DNA of 33,762 nt. Source: an uncultured Gilliamella sp. (lineage in GTDB: Bacteria; Pseudomonadota; Gammaproteobacteria; Enterobacterales; Enterobacteriaceae). Within the stretch, counting starts at the first letter, position 1. Each line of letters begins with the position of its first letter. The stretch lies in NCBI GenBank assembly GCA_945291235.1, contig CALYQY010000014.1, positions 1 through 33,762 of the forward strand, written 5' to 3'. This document shows, in pieces, positions 8,365-16,351 of this stretch. The notes beneath the pieces were generated by a model. It saw nothing but the letters and a program-made list of their open reading frames with translations. It was not told where the DNA came from and did not search any database. Both the position numbers and the translations under genes were made by a program.

Positions 8365-9315
8365 TGATTGTTGTTGTTCACTTTCTAAAAAACCAATGAT
8401 CTCTTGTTGTGATTTAAGCGTTCGAATATTGCGCAATAATGAAGCTGCCGGTTGATAATGTTGTCGTAGATATGCCAGCCATTGTTTGATTCGAGCAGAA
8501 TGGTAAAACGGTTTGGCATCGGCTACATGACTGCTTGCGTAGCGACTTAATATTTGTAAAACCTCTTGCCAGCTTAACGGTGCTTGTTTAAAGCGTATCA
8601 TATTGGCTAAATTAGGTATGGTTAATATTCCCCGACCCAGCATAATATCGCCAGTTTGGCTCTGATTGACACAATTTTGGGCATCTTTAATAGCAAAGAT
8701 TTCACCATTGGCTATGACCGGAATGGTCACTTTTTGTTTTATCTGACCTATGGTCTGCCAATCGATTTTGTCCGCTTGATAACCGTCCTGTTTTGTTCGA
8801 CCATGAACCACCAATTCAGTGGCTCCGGCACTGGCAATGGCTTGCGCAATCTCATAGCAAAGTGATTTATCATGCCAGCCGAGACGAATTTTAACCGATA
8901 ATATTTGCTCGTTGCCAATCGCTTGTCGGACATGTTGAACAATATCGAAGATCTGCTGTGGATATTGTAATAAATAGGCGCCGCCATGGCTGCCAACCAC
9001 GGTTTTAGCCGGGCATCCAAAATTAATATCCACGCCATAGGAGCCTAATTCGATCGCCTTAAGCGCATTTTCTGCCATCCATTGCGGTGATTGTCCCAGT
9101 ATTTGGACACGAACAGGTGTGCCCGATGTGGTTTTTCCGCCATGGTTAAGCTCTGGGCAAAGTCGATAAAAGGTTCGATTGGATAATTTATGATGCGTGA
9201 CGCGCACAAACTCCGTCACGCAATAATCAAATTGATTTATTTCAGTTAAGATTTGTCGGACATGATAATCCAATACACCTTCCATTGGTGCTAATATAAT
9301 TCGATTAATATTCAT
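8353..9315 (-). CDS. dusC: tRNA-dihydrouridine(16) synthase DusC
   Basis: An FMN-dependent enzyme that reduces uridine to dihydrouridine in tRNA; the DusC group acts on U16. The 320-aa length fits the family (315 aa in E. coli). The N-terminal LAPMEGVLD is DusC-type, the catalytic cysteine is C101 in NFGCPAKTVVGSHGGA, and the FMN/phosphate-binding ELVVHGRTK and PVIANGEI segments follow. The C-terminal tRNA-binding helical domain contains the HSARIKQWLAYLR block. Its ATG overlaps the moeB stop (ATGA), so moeB and dusC are translationally coupled. Its 3' end overlaps the convergent membrane-protein gene by 12 bp, leaving no room for a separate terminator. Confidence 0.94.
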   Translation of the reverse strand: MNINRIILAPMEGVLDYHVRQILTEINQFDYCVTEFVRVTHHKLSNRTFYRLCPELNHGGKTTSGTPVRVQILGQSPQWMAENALKAIELGSYGVDINFGCPAKTVVGSHGGAYLLQYPQQIFDIVQHVRQAIGNEQILSVKIRLGWHDKSLCYEIAQAIASAGATELVVHGRTKQDGYQADKIDWQTIGQIKQKVTIPVIANGEIFAIKDAQNCVNQSQTGDIMLGRGILTIPNLANMIRFKQAPLSWQEVLQILSRYASSHVADAKPFYHSARIKQWLAYLRQHYQPAASLLRNIRTLKSQQEIIGFLESEQQQSLLK

Positions 9316-10085
9316 TGTGTTACCCGATTTTTATCGCTTTCACCACAGATCGGACAATCGGGCTGCTTTGAAAGTCCAACCTGATTAAATTGCATACTCA
9401 TGGTATCAATCATCAGCACCCGACCCACTAATGGCTTGCCATAATCGGTTAAAACTTTAATAGCTTCGAGGGCTTGCATCGATCCAAACATGCCGACTAA
9501 TGGCGCCATGACACCGGCTTCAACGCAACTTAGTTGATCTTGCCCAAACAGTCGGCTTAAACAGTGGTAACATGGCGTATTAGCTTGATAAGTAAAGGTT
9601 GTTAATAACCCTTCCATTCGTATAGCCGCAGCAGAAACTAGCGGTTTTTTAAGCTGATAACAGTTGCCATTAATCTGTTCCCGGGTGGATAAGTTATCGG
9701 TGCAGTCGATGACAATGTCGTGTTGTTGAATTAATGCCATTAACTTCTCATCTTCAATTTTATCATTGATTGCAGTTATTTCGATATCCGCATTGATGTT
9801 AAGTAATGCTTGTTTGGCTTCATCCACTTTAAATTTGTTGATTGACTGTGCAGTATATAAAATTTGTCGGTTTAAGTTAGATGCGGACACGGTATCAAAA
9901 TCGACTAAAGTTAATTTACCGATACCGGCACTGGCTAAATAGAGTGAAGCGGCACAACCTAATCCGCCCAGACCAATTATTAAAACAGCGCTATTTTTTA
10001 AGATCTGCTGTTTATCAATATCAAAACCACGTAAAGTGATTTGTCTGTCATAACGATAGAGTTCTTGATCGGTTAGCGCTTGCAT
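9312..10085 (-). CDS. moeB: Molybdopterin-synthase adenylyltransferase MoeB
   Basis: An E1-like enzyme that adenylates the C-terminal glycine of MoaD so that it can be loaded with sulfur for molybdopterin synthesis. 257 aa (E. coli 249). Visible features are R14 in YDRQITLRGF, the nucleotide-binding GLGGLG (38-43), D64 and N70/R73 in DFDTVSASNLNRQ, K86, the adenylate aspartate D130 (CTDN), the structural zinc pairs C172/C175 (CYHC) and C244/C247 (CPIC), and C187. MoeB rather than ThiF is favoured by RLFGQDQLSCVEAGVMAPLVG and by AAIRMEG. In E. coli it sits with moeA, which is absent here; instead dusC follows with a 4-bp overlap. The start lacks a clear Shine-Dalgarno sequence. Confidence 0.93.
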   Translation of the reverse strand: MQALTDQELYRYDRQITLRGFDIDKQQILKNSAVLIIGLGGLGCAASLYLASAGIGKLTLVDFDTVSASNLNRQILYTAQSINKFKVDEAKQALLNINADIEITAINDKIEDEKLMALIQQHDIVIDCTDNLSTREQINGNCYQLKKPLVSAAAIRMEGLLTTFTYQANTPCYHCLSRLFGQDQLSCVEAGVMAPLVGMFGSMQALEAIKVLTDYGKPLVGRVLMIDTMSMQFNQVGLSKQPDCPICGESDKNRVTQ

Positions 10086-10116
10086 AGGAAGTTGTGTTGG
10101 TTGTTAAAAAATCGCT

Positions 10117-10125
10117 ATTATAGCA
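10117..10125 (-). promoter_or_regulatory. Extended -10 promoter for moeB-dusC
   Basis: The minus strand reads TGCTATAAT, a consensus extended -10 (TGnTATAAT), about 32 bp before the moeB ATG. No good -35 is seen, as expected for this class. Confidence 0.5.
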
Positions 10126-10128
10126 GAA

Positions 10129-10153
10129 ACTTGGCACAAACATTGTGCCAAGT
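10129..10153 (-). terminator. Probable terminator after the M20 amidohydrolase
   Basis: Perfect 11-bp arms ACTTGGCACAA and TTGTGCCAAGT with a 3-nt loop lie 9 bp past the stop codon. The following T tract (TTTCTGC) is short. The hairpin directly precedes the moeB promoter, insulating the two units. Confidence 0.6.
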
Positions 10154-10161
10154 GAAAAACA

Positions 10162-11481
10162 TTATTTATCGAATTTCGACAAGAAGCTTAAATACTCTTC
10201 TTTACTCATCAGTGGTTTATAGTTGGATAATAATGTTTGTGCCGTTTGGGCGTCATCATAAAGCAGATCGATAATGGTACATGCCATCATTTGAGCGGGG
10301 CGGATGTAGGCCATATCTTCATCAAATACCGTGTAGTCTTTACCGTGCAGTACGCCTCTGACTGAGCCAATCCATGGATGACTAACCGGCATGATATGTG
10401 ATAAATCGCCGGTGTCAGTGCTACCCGTCATATGCGGCGCAACAGATACATTTTCTTCGCCAATTAATGCTTCAGCATTGGCTTTTAAAAGGGTATTTAA
10501 TGTTGGGTTATTATGCAAAGGTAGATAACCGGGTAGATCTTTAATTTCACACGTTGCTCCTACCGCCATTGCGCCGGCTTTTAAGGCTTGATTAATTCGC
10601 TCATTGGCATCAATCATCGCCGGAACGTTACCAGCCCTTACATAGCTTTCCATACGCACATCGCTGGGTACCACATTGACCAAATCGCCGCCTTGAGTAA
10701 TGATTGGGTGAAAACGAATATAGTCTTTTTCCTGAAATGTTTCACGAATCGCATGAACGCCCATCATGCCCATCATGGCGGCATTTAATGCATTGACGCC
10801 GGCATGTGGTGCGGCTGCCGCATGAGCGGCTTCCCCTTTGTAGCGGATTAATTTACCAATAAAACCATTACTGGTTGTTGAGATTTCGATAAATCCGTCT
10901 TGTTGTTCGGTCGGTACACTGGTTAAATGGATTTGTAATGCCATATCAACATCATCAAATTCACCTCGTGAAATCAGTTCCGGTTTACCGCCGATATATT
11001 TAATTTTGCCTTCTTCAATAAGGCGATTTCGGTAAGTAATTTCAACATACTCTTCGGCCGGTACAGCAAATGGCACCACATCGCCGGCTAAAAACTGCAT
11101 GGCGCCGGCGTCAATTAATCCCATAGTGACCGCCATCATGTTGGCAATTTGGGCATTATGACCACAACAATGCGCAGCACCGGATGTTTCATCTGCGGAC
11201 GGGTGGTCAGCGCAAATAATTGCATCAAGTTCGCCAATGACAGCAACGCTGTATTGGCTACCTTTCCCCCCTTTTAAGCGGCCTTTAACGCCAGTTACCG
11301 CCAGTTTATTTTTATACGGTACGCCGAGCGCATCAAACGCTTGTTCAACTTTTTTGGCGGTTTTATGCTCTTTATAGCCCAGCTCCGGTTCAGCCCAAAT
11401 CGCTTCAGCAAGGGTTTTTATATCTGCTTTACGGTTGGCAATCGCTTGGCAAACCTGTTTTTTAAGTTCTTCTTTTGTCAT
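10162..11481 (-). CDS. M20-family metal-dependent amidohydrolase
   Basis: A 439-aa member of the M20 peptidase/amidohydrolase family (AbgB / N-acyl-amino-acid hydrolase type), which removes an acyl or aminoacyl group through one or two metal ions. Visible are E-L-D-A (84-87), the HCCGHNAQ block (104-111) in place of the commoner H-A-C-G-H-D-x-H, the catalytic AEEYVE (142-147), the dimerisation domain (about 190-310, YKGEAAHAAAAPHAGVNAL) and the C-terminal HMTGSTDTGDLSHIMP metal segment. I place the start at 11481 (MTKEELKK): AAGGA lies 8 nt upstream, whereas the ATG 9 bp earlier overlaps that ribosome site. It is 20 bp after two membrane-protein genes, suggesting that they import its substrate. 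Substrate unknown. Confidence 0.85.
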   Translation of the reverse strand: MTKEELKKQVCQAIANRKADIKTLAEAIWAEPELGYKEHKTAKKVEQAFDALGVPYKNKLAVTGVKGRLKGGKGSQYSVAVIGELDAIICADHPSADETSGAAHCCGHNAQIANMMAVTMGLIDAGAMQFLAGDVVPFAVPAEEYVEITYRNRLIEEGKIKYIGGKPELISRGEFDDVDMALQIHLTSVPTEQQDGFIEISTTSNGFIGKLIRYKGEAAHAAAAPHAGVNALNAAMMGMMGVHAIRETFQEKDYIRFHPIITQGGDLVNVVPSDVRMESYVRAGNVPAMIDANERINQALKAGAMAVGATCEIKDLPGYLPLHNNPTLNTLLKANAEALIGEENVSVAPHMTGSTDTGDLSHIMPVSHPWIGSVRGVLHGKDYTVFDEDMAYIRPAQMMACTIIDLLYDDAQTAQTLLSNYKPLMSKEEYLSFLSKFDK

Positions 11482-11501
11482 CAATATCATCCTTATCTAA
11501 A

Positions 11502-11951
11502 TTAGATAACGCCTTCCCATTGTAATGTGATTTGAGCAATAATTGCCGCAAAAATAAAGGTGCCCGAAAATACCGCTAGCGATACCGGAATGATTCGCCA
11601 CGATATACTTTTAAATAAAGCAAGATCTTTACCGATTGCTAATCCTGCATAGGCAAGCACCGGTGTACAAACCGCTAGCAAAGAGACCTCATTGGTTATC
11701 GATACCACTTGCTCATTAAATGGAAAGATAGGGGAGGACGCCACCGCAGCGGCAACTGATACCCATAAAATAACCGGTAGTTTATTGAGCACCGGAATTT
11801 TGCTGATAAAAAAGCCGACAATGGATATCGCGACTAAAATAGCCATGGCTTGTAGTGAAAGCATAAAATCAATATGATAACCGACTGAGTTGCCAGCGGC
11901 CATGATAATTGCAACTAAAATAAGTAAAAAGAGTGTTTCTAAAATCTTCAT
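11502..11951 (-). CDS. Small membrane protein, probable transporter subunit
   Basis: A 149-aa protein with four or five likely membrane spans (about residues 4-20, 30-50, 58-75, 87-105 and 118-142) and no soluble domain. I cannot name its family with certainty. It starts 2 bp after the stop of the 261-aa DUF3100-like membrane protein and ends 20 bp before the M20 amidohydrolase, so the three genes are almost certainly one transcript. The similar size, hydrophobicity and motif style (PVLAYAGLAIGKDLALFKSISWRI resembles LrgB/CidB- or DUF340-like exporters) suggest that the two membrane proteins are halves of one transporter. That split-transporter idea is inference. Confidence 0.7.
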   Translation of the reverse strand: MKILETLFLLILVAIIMAAGNSVGYHIDFMLSLQAMAILVAISIVGFFISKIPVLNKLPVILWVSVAAAVASSPIFPFNEQVVSITNEVSLLAVCTPVLAYAGLAIGKDLALFKSISWRIIPVSLAVFSGTFIFAAIIAQITLQWEGVI

Positions 11952-11953
11952 AA

Positions 11954-12739
11954 TTATGCGCCCTCTTTATTGCGTCGAAAACGGGCAAGTGTGTTATACA
12001 AAAATGATGCAAATGGTAGAGAAAATAAAGTATAAATATAGATGCCAACAATGCTCGACATTAAATTAGCGGTTGTGGCATAAGCTTTAATTTCGTTCGC
12101 CATTTGCGGGTAAAGATCGCTGATTGGTGCAAGGGAGGCGGCCATCATGCTGCCACTTCCAACCCCAGCGCCCATGGCTAAAGCATAAGGATGCAAAATA
12201 TTAAATTTAGCCATTAAAGTGGCAAGAATACTCATCCATATTGCGCCATAAAGTGTGCCACAAACATACATTGCCATCACACCACGTCCTTCCGGCGATT
12301 CAAGGCCATATTTGTCGGCAACAATCGCAATATTGGGTTCACGCGCAACCGAGTAAGTGGCGCCAACCGCTTCTCGTTTCATCCCTAGCATCATTGCCAG
12401 CGGTAAGCCTAATAATATGGTACCGGCAAAATGTCCCAGCTCTTGAAAAATTAAAGCGAGTTTTGCGTCGTGTAAAATCATATCAATTTTGGGACCCACT
12501 GATACTCCAAGTTTGGCAACCAGTAGCATTAAGGTAATAATCATCACGGTGCTGGCATGATTCATATTTTTAATTTTCAGTATCTTCAATTTCGGTAAAC
12601 TAATAATGCCGCCAATTATCATGGCAAACAGCATTGGGTAAACCACAATTGTCCAAATTGATTGCTTACCGATAAACTCACATAATAAAACAACAAGCAG
12701 TGCAAGAAAATGCACTCTATAGTCTTTTAAAACCTCCAT
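11954..12739 (-). CDS. DUF3100-like membrane protein, probable transporter subunit
   Basis: A 261-aa polytopic inner-membrane protein that I believe belongs to the DUF3100 family (from memory). About six to seven spans are visible (10-26, 29-50, 63-80, 95-118, 150-178, 186-205, 222-250). A Gly-rich segment ALAMGAGVGSGSMMAASLAP (about 187-206) and the conserved-looking REPNIAIVADKYGLESPEGRGVMAMY (about 133-158) could form the substrate pathway. The start is well set by AAGGAG 6 nt before the ATG. It is followed 2 bp later by another membrane protein and then by an M20 amidohydrolase, which suggests uptake of an amide- or peptide-like compound that is then cleaved. The gene upstream is a nicotinamidase, 52 bp away. 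Confidence 0.65.
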   Translation of the reverse strand: MEVLKDYRVHFLALLVVLLCEFIGKQSIWTIVVYPMLFAMIIGGIISLPKLKILKIKNMNHASTVMIITLMLLVAKLGVSVGPKIDMILHDAKLALIFQELGHFAGTILLGLPLAMMLGMKREAVGATYSVAREPNIAIVADKYGLESPEGRGVMAMYVCGTLYGAIWMSILATLMAKFNILHPYALAMGAGVGSGSMMAASLAPISDLYPQMANEIKAYATTANLMSSIVGIYIYTLFSLPFASFLYNTLARFRRNKEGA

Positions 12740-12791
12740 CCTAACTCCTTATTTTTATTGCTATTAGTCTAATTTTTTTAAACTATCTATC

Positions 12792-13337
12792 TTAAACTAT
12801 TGTTGCTCCCAACGTATTTTTAAAATGATTCAAAGCCCATTGATGACCAACGGGATCGAAGCTAGCTACCGCATTTTGATGAATCACGATGTTATAACCT
12901 AAATTGTAGGCATCGACGGCGGTATGTAATATGCAAATATCCGTACAAACGCCGGTTAAATGGATTTCACTAATGTGTCTTTCACGTAAGCGTAAATCGA
13001 GATCTGTGCCACAAAAGGCAGAGTAGTGACGTTTATTGATCCAATAAAGGTGATCACTATTTTTATGTTTTTGATATAGCGAATCTAAACGGCCAAATAA
13101 TTGTTGCCCCCTAGTGCCAATAAGATTATGTGGTGGAAAGAGTTTATTTTCCGGATGATAGCTATCTGAAGGATCATGCGCATCAATGGCGAAAACGACA
13201 AAATGGTTATCTTTAATAAATGATTGCGTTACTTTTACTATTTCAGACTCAATATGTTGACCAACTGACCCGGTCGTTAAAGCACCATTGTCTGCAACGA
13301 AATCGTTAGTGTAATCAATTGAAATTAAAGCTTTCAT
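12792..13337 (-). CDS. pncA: Nicotinamidase-like cysteine hydrolase
   Basis: A 181-aa isochorismatase-fold hydrolase predicted to deamidate nicotinamide to nicotinate for NAD salvage. The catalytic triad is D8 (SIDYTNDF), K102 (NKRHYSAF) and C135 (TGVCTDICIL). The metal site is D52, H54, E63 and H70 (DAHDPSD, HPENKLFPPH). These positions run one residue behind those I recall for the Streptococcus pneumoniae nicotinamidase (D9, K103, C136; D53, H55, E64, H71). The whole protein is more like that Gram-positive type than like the longer E. coli PncA, which may point to transfer. No Shine-Dalgarno is visible before the ATG; instead an AT-rich 11-bp motif ends on the A of the start codon. It probably heads the leftward cluster with the DUF3100-like protein and M20 amidohydrolase. 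Confidence 0.85.
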   Translation of the reverse strand: MKALISIDYTNDFVADNGALTTGSVGQHIESEIVKVTQSFIKDNHFVVFAIDAHDPSDSYHPENKLFPPHNLIGTRGQQLFGRLDSLYQKHKNSDHLYWINKRHYSAFCGTDLDLRLRERHISEIHLTGVCTDICILHTAVDAYNLGYNIVIHQNAVASFDPVGHQWALNHFKNTLGATIV

Positions 13338-13469
13338 ATAAAGTAAACAAATTAGCTAAGAAAGTTAAAGCTTATTAATAAATATATGATATGACAAGTG
13401 ATTTTCATTAACCGATTTGATGAGATTTGTCAGTACTATAAAGGAATAATTGGTATCTTTTTGAATTTC

Positions 13470-13502
13470 ATTTACTTTATATAACTTATTTATAAAGTAA
13501 AT
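13470..13502. promoter_or_regulatory. Perfect 12-bp inverted repeat, putative operator
   Basis: ATTTACTTTATA (13470-13481) and TATAAAGTAAAT (13491-13502) flank 9 nt in the divergent pncA/aspS region. The core 11-mer recurs at 13337-13347, ending on the pncA start codon. The repeat has no T tract and is too AT-rich for a good terminator, so a regulator site is more likely. Confidence 0.45.
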
Positions 13503-13556
13503 TTATTATCAAAAACTGAGTATAAGTAAATTAAATGATGATTATTTTTATCATAG

Positions 13557-13586
13557 TCTTTATACCCGGATAAATTGCTCTATAAT
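13557..13586 (+). promoter_or_regulatory. Probable aspS promoter
   Basis: A consensus -10 TATAAT is at 13581-13586, 37 bp before the aspS ATG. The -35 is weak (TCTTTA at 13557-13562, 18-bp spacer). Confidence 0.5.
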
Positions 13587-13623
13587 AACTAGCATTTTTG
13601 GCAATAGTACACAGGATATTTTA

Positions 13624-15381
13624 ATGAGAACAATTTATTGCGGGCAACTCAATGCAAATTATATTAATCAAGAAGTCACTTTATGCGGTTGGGTTAATAA
13701 ACGTCGAGACTTAGGTGGTATGATTTTTATTGATATGCGTGATCGTGAAGGGATTGTGCAAGTCTTTTTTGATCCCGATTATCAACAAGCATATCAACTT
13801 GCTGGCGAACTTCGTAATGAATTTTGTATTCAAATTAAAGGTAAAGTGCGAGCCAGACCGGAAGGACAAATCAATAAAGATATGGCTACCGGTGAAGTTG
13901 AGGTATTGGCGACAGAATTGACAATATTTAATCGCAGCGATGTTTTACCACTCGATTTTAATCAAAATAACAGTGAAGAGCAGCGCTTGAAATATCGCTA
14001 TATCGATCTGCGTCGCCCGGAAATGTCTACCATTTTTAAAACTCGAGCGAAGATCACGGCTTTTGTGCGCGCTTTTATGAATGAGCACGGCTTTTTAGAT
14101 ATCGAAACACCGATGTTAACCAAAGCAACGCCGGAAGGTGCTCGTGACTATTTAGTACCTAGTCGTATTCATCATGGTGAGTTTTATGCGCTGCCACAAT
14201 CGCCACAACTGTTTAAACAACTGTTAATGATGTCAGGTTTTGATCGTTATTATCAAATTGTTAAATGTTTTCGTGATGAGGATCTTCGTGCTGACCGCCA
14301 GCCAGAATTTACGCAAATTGACGTTGAAACATCGTTTATGACTGCTGAACAAGTTCGTGAAATCATGGAACAGATGATCCGCGAACTTTGGCGACATGTC
14401 AAAAATGTCGATCTGGGTAAATTCCCGGTAATGACTTATGCTGAAGCAATGCGCCGTTACGGCAGTGATAAGCCGGATTTACGTAATCCGCTGGAAATTA
14501 TTGATGTGGCAGATTTGGTTAAAGATGTCGATTTTAAAGTATTTTCTGCGCCAGCCAATGATGCCAAAGGTCGGGTTGCTTTGCTGTGTGTACCTAATGG
14601 TGCGCAGTTAACACGTAAACAGTTAGATGATTATACGCAATTTATTTCAGTTTACGGCGCTAAAGGTATGGCTTGGATCAAAGTTAATGAGCGTAGCAAA
14701 GGTTTAGACGGGGTACAAAGCCCGATTGCGAAATTCTTCAATCAATCGCAAATGGAAGCGTTACTTGATCGTGCTAATGCCAAAGACGGTGATATCTTAT
14801 TATTTGGTGCTGATAGCTATAAAGTGGTCAGTGATGCACTTGGCGCTTTACGTTTAAAAATTGGTAAAGATTTAGCTTTAACCGACGAAAGTAAATGGGC
14901 GGTGCTTTGGGTGGTTGATTTTCCGATGTTTGAAGAGACGGATGACGGACTTAGTGCAATGCATCATCCATTTACCTCACCGAAAGATTTTACACCGGAG
15001 CAACTTATCAATAATCCACAAGCGGCGGTGGCAAATGCGTATGATATGGTGATTAATGGTTATGAAGTTGGTGGTGGATCGGTGCGTATTTATCGTAGTG
15101 AAATGCAGCAAGCCGTATTCTCTATTTTGGGGATTGATGAACATGATCAACGTGAAAAGTTTGGCTTCTTACTTGATGCATTAAAATATGGTACTCCACC
15201 ACACGCAGGCTTAGCATTTGGGTTAGATAGATTAACTATGCTGTTATCGGGCACTGATAATATTCGTGATGTTATTGCCTTCCCTAAAACTACAGCGGCA
15301 ACCTGTTTATTAACTGATGCACCAAGCCCGGCTAATCCTGCCGCATTGGTCGAACTTGGCATTGAAGTCAGTAAAAAATAG
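13624..15381 (+). CDS. aspS: Aspartyl-tRNA synthetase
   Basis: A class II aminoacyl-tRNA synthetase that charges tRNA-Asp, 585 aa (E. coli 590). An N-terminal OB-fold anticodon-binding domain (1 to about 105, with [22 protein letters not shown]) is followed by class II motif 1 near [25 protein letters not shown]. Motif 2 is [20 protein letters not shown] (about 218-237). The bacterial GAD insertion domain lies in the middle (about 290-420), and motif 3 is [13 protein letters not shown] (about 530-542). These make it the bacterial-type enzyme. The ribosome site is weak (ACAGGATATTTTAATG). The nudB start lies 10 bp after the stop; in E. coli the order is also aspS-nudB, so this neighbourhood is conserved. 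Confidence 0.97.
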   Translation: MRTIYCGQLNANYINQEVTLCGWVNKRRDLGGMIFIDMRDREGIVQVFFDPDYQQAYQLAGELRNEFCIQIKGKVRARPEGQINKDMATGEVEVLATELTIFNRSDVLPLDFNQNNSEEQRLKYRYIDLRRPEMSTIFKTRAKITAFVRAFMNEHGFLDIETPMLTKATPEGARDYLVPSRIHHGEFYALPQSPQLFKQLLMMSGFDRYYQIVKCFRDEDLRADRQPEFTQIDVETSFMTAEQVREIMEQMIRELWRHVKNVDLGKFPVMTYAEAMRRYGSDKPDLRNPLEIIDVADLVKDVDFKVFSAPANDAKGRVALLCVPNGAQLTRKQLDDYTQFISVYGAKGMAWIKVNERSKGLDGVQSPIAKFFNQSQMEALLDRANAKDGDILLFGADSYKVVSDALGALRLKIGKDLALTDESKWAVLWVVDFPMFEETDDGLSAMHHPFTSPKDFTPEQLINNPQAAVANAYDMVINGYEVGGGSVRIYRSEMQQAVFSILGIDEHDQREKFGFLLDALKYGTPPHAGLAFGLDRLTMLLSGTDNIRDVIAFPKTTAATCLLTDAPSPANPAALVELGIEVSKK

Positions 15382-15391
15382 CGATAATTTG

Positions 15392-15868
15392 ATGCGAATG
15401 TTTAAAAAACCGGAATCTGTCTTAGTTGTTATTTTTTGTCAAACAACCAAACGCTGTTTGATGTTGCAACGCAAAGACGATCCGAATTTTTGGCAGTCGG
15501 TCACAGGTAGTATGGAAGATGACGAATTGCCGCAAGATACGGCAATTCGTGAAGTTATGGAAGAAACAGGTATCGATATAATCGGTCAAAAGCTAAAGTT
15601 AATTGACGCTAATTATAGTGTTGAATTTGAGATTTTCCCGCAATTTATACATAGATATGCTCCAAATGTTAAAATAAATAAAGAACATTGGTTTTATCTG
15701 CCAATTTCCTCTGAGGTAACCCCAATATTATCTGAACATTTATCTTATCAATGGATGACAATAAAAAACGCTGCAAATCTTACTTTATCGCCAAACAATG
15801 CTGAGGCGATCGGTAAAATTGATAGCATCATGAAACATAATGAAGAGGTCAACAATGAAATTAAGTAA
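15392..15868 (+). CDS. nudB: Dihydroneopterin triphosphate diphosphatase NudB
   Basis: A Nudix hydrolase that removes pyrophosphate from dihydroneopterin triphosphate in folate synthesis. The canonical Nudix box G-x5-E-x7-R-E-x2-E-E-x-G-I runs through residues 39-61 (GSMEDDE...REVMEETGI). The NudB-type segments ESVLVVIFCQTTKRCLMLQRKDDPNFWQSVTGS and VEFEIFPQFIHRYAP identify the subgroup. The start is placed at 15392 (MRMFKKPES); a second ATG two codons on (15398) is equally possible. A longer frame reaches back into aspS but lacks similarity. It is 158 aa against 150 in E. coli, with a few extra C-terminal residues. Its last 14 bp overlap the next gene. yebC and ruvC, which follow in E. coli, are absent here. 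Confidence 0.92.
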   Translation: MRMFKKPESVLVVIFCQTTKRCLMLQRKDDPNFWQSVTGSMEDDELPQDTAIREVMEETGIDIIGQKLKLIDANYSVEFEIFPQFIHRYAPNVKINKEHWFYLPISSEVTPILSEHLSYQWMTIKNAANLTLSPNNAEAIGKIDSIMKHNEEVNNEIK

Positions 15869-16274
15869 GTTCGCTATTGTTTTAAGCAGTTTGTTCTTTT
15901 TTAGTTTTAATAGCCATGCCGATACCATCATCATTAAAGAGTGTAGGACAAATCCGCATGATTATTTAGTGTTTAATGAGTCCGATAATATCATTTCTGA
16001 AAATATTGTAGATCACCAATTGGCCAACAATCCGGATCTGAAAGATGACACGATTGTGGAAATCTATACTAACGATTATTATGAAGATCGTAATGATTGG
16101 ATAGCTTCATTTACATTTGAAGATAAACATAAAAGCTATCTATTGTATCAAGTTGATAAAGATGAGTTTACTGAGCTTGACCAAAATCAATATCAATTTC
16201 TTTTAGCCAAAATAGTTAAGTGTAATGCTGATAAACAACAGCCTATTTACAGTTTGAATTTCGATGTTGATTAA
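15855..16274 (+). CDS. Small secreted protein of unknown function
   Basis: A 139-aa protein with a clear Sec signal peptide (MKLSKFAIVLSSLFFFSFNSHA, cleavage expected after the A of SHA), so it is probably periplasmic. The mature part is acidic and rich in Asp, Asn and Tyr (NDYYEDRNDW, DKDEFTELDQNQYQF). It has two cysteines (KECRTN near the mature N-terminus and VKCNAD near the C-terminus) that could form a disulfide. I recognise no family. The start at 15855 is chosen because GAAGAGGT lies 8 nt upstream and it begins the signal peptide; the frame is open five codons further. It overlaps the end of nudB by 14 bp, so the two are probably co-translated despite unrelated roles. Confidence 0.75.
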   Translation: MKLSKFAIVLSSLFFFSFNSHADTIIIKECRTNPHDYLVFNESDNIISENIVDHQLANNPDLKDDTIVEIYTNDYYEDRNDWIASFTFEDKHKSYLLYQVDKDEFTELDQNQYQFLLAKIVKCNADKQQPIYSLNFDVD

Positions 16275-16287
16275 TCAATAGTCAAAA

Positions 16288-16318
16288 TTGGATTATTCAC
16301 ATCAACTTTGAATATAAT
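16288..16318 (+). promoter_or_regulatory. Possible ubiD promoter
   Basis: TATAAT at 16313-16318 has a TTGGAT 19 bp upstream (16288-16293), 34 bp before the ubiD ATG. The spacer is longer than ideal. Confidence 0.4.
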
Positions 16319-16351
16319 TAAAAAAAGTGTCGGGACTAATCGGGAGTAATC

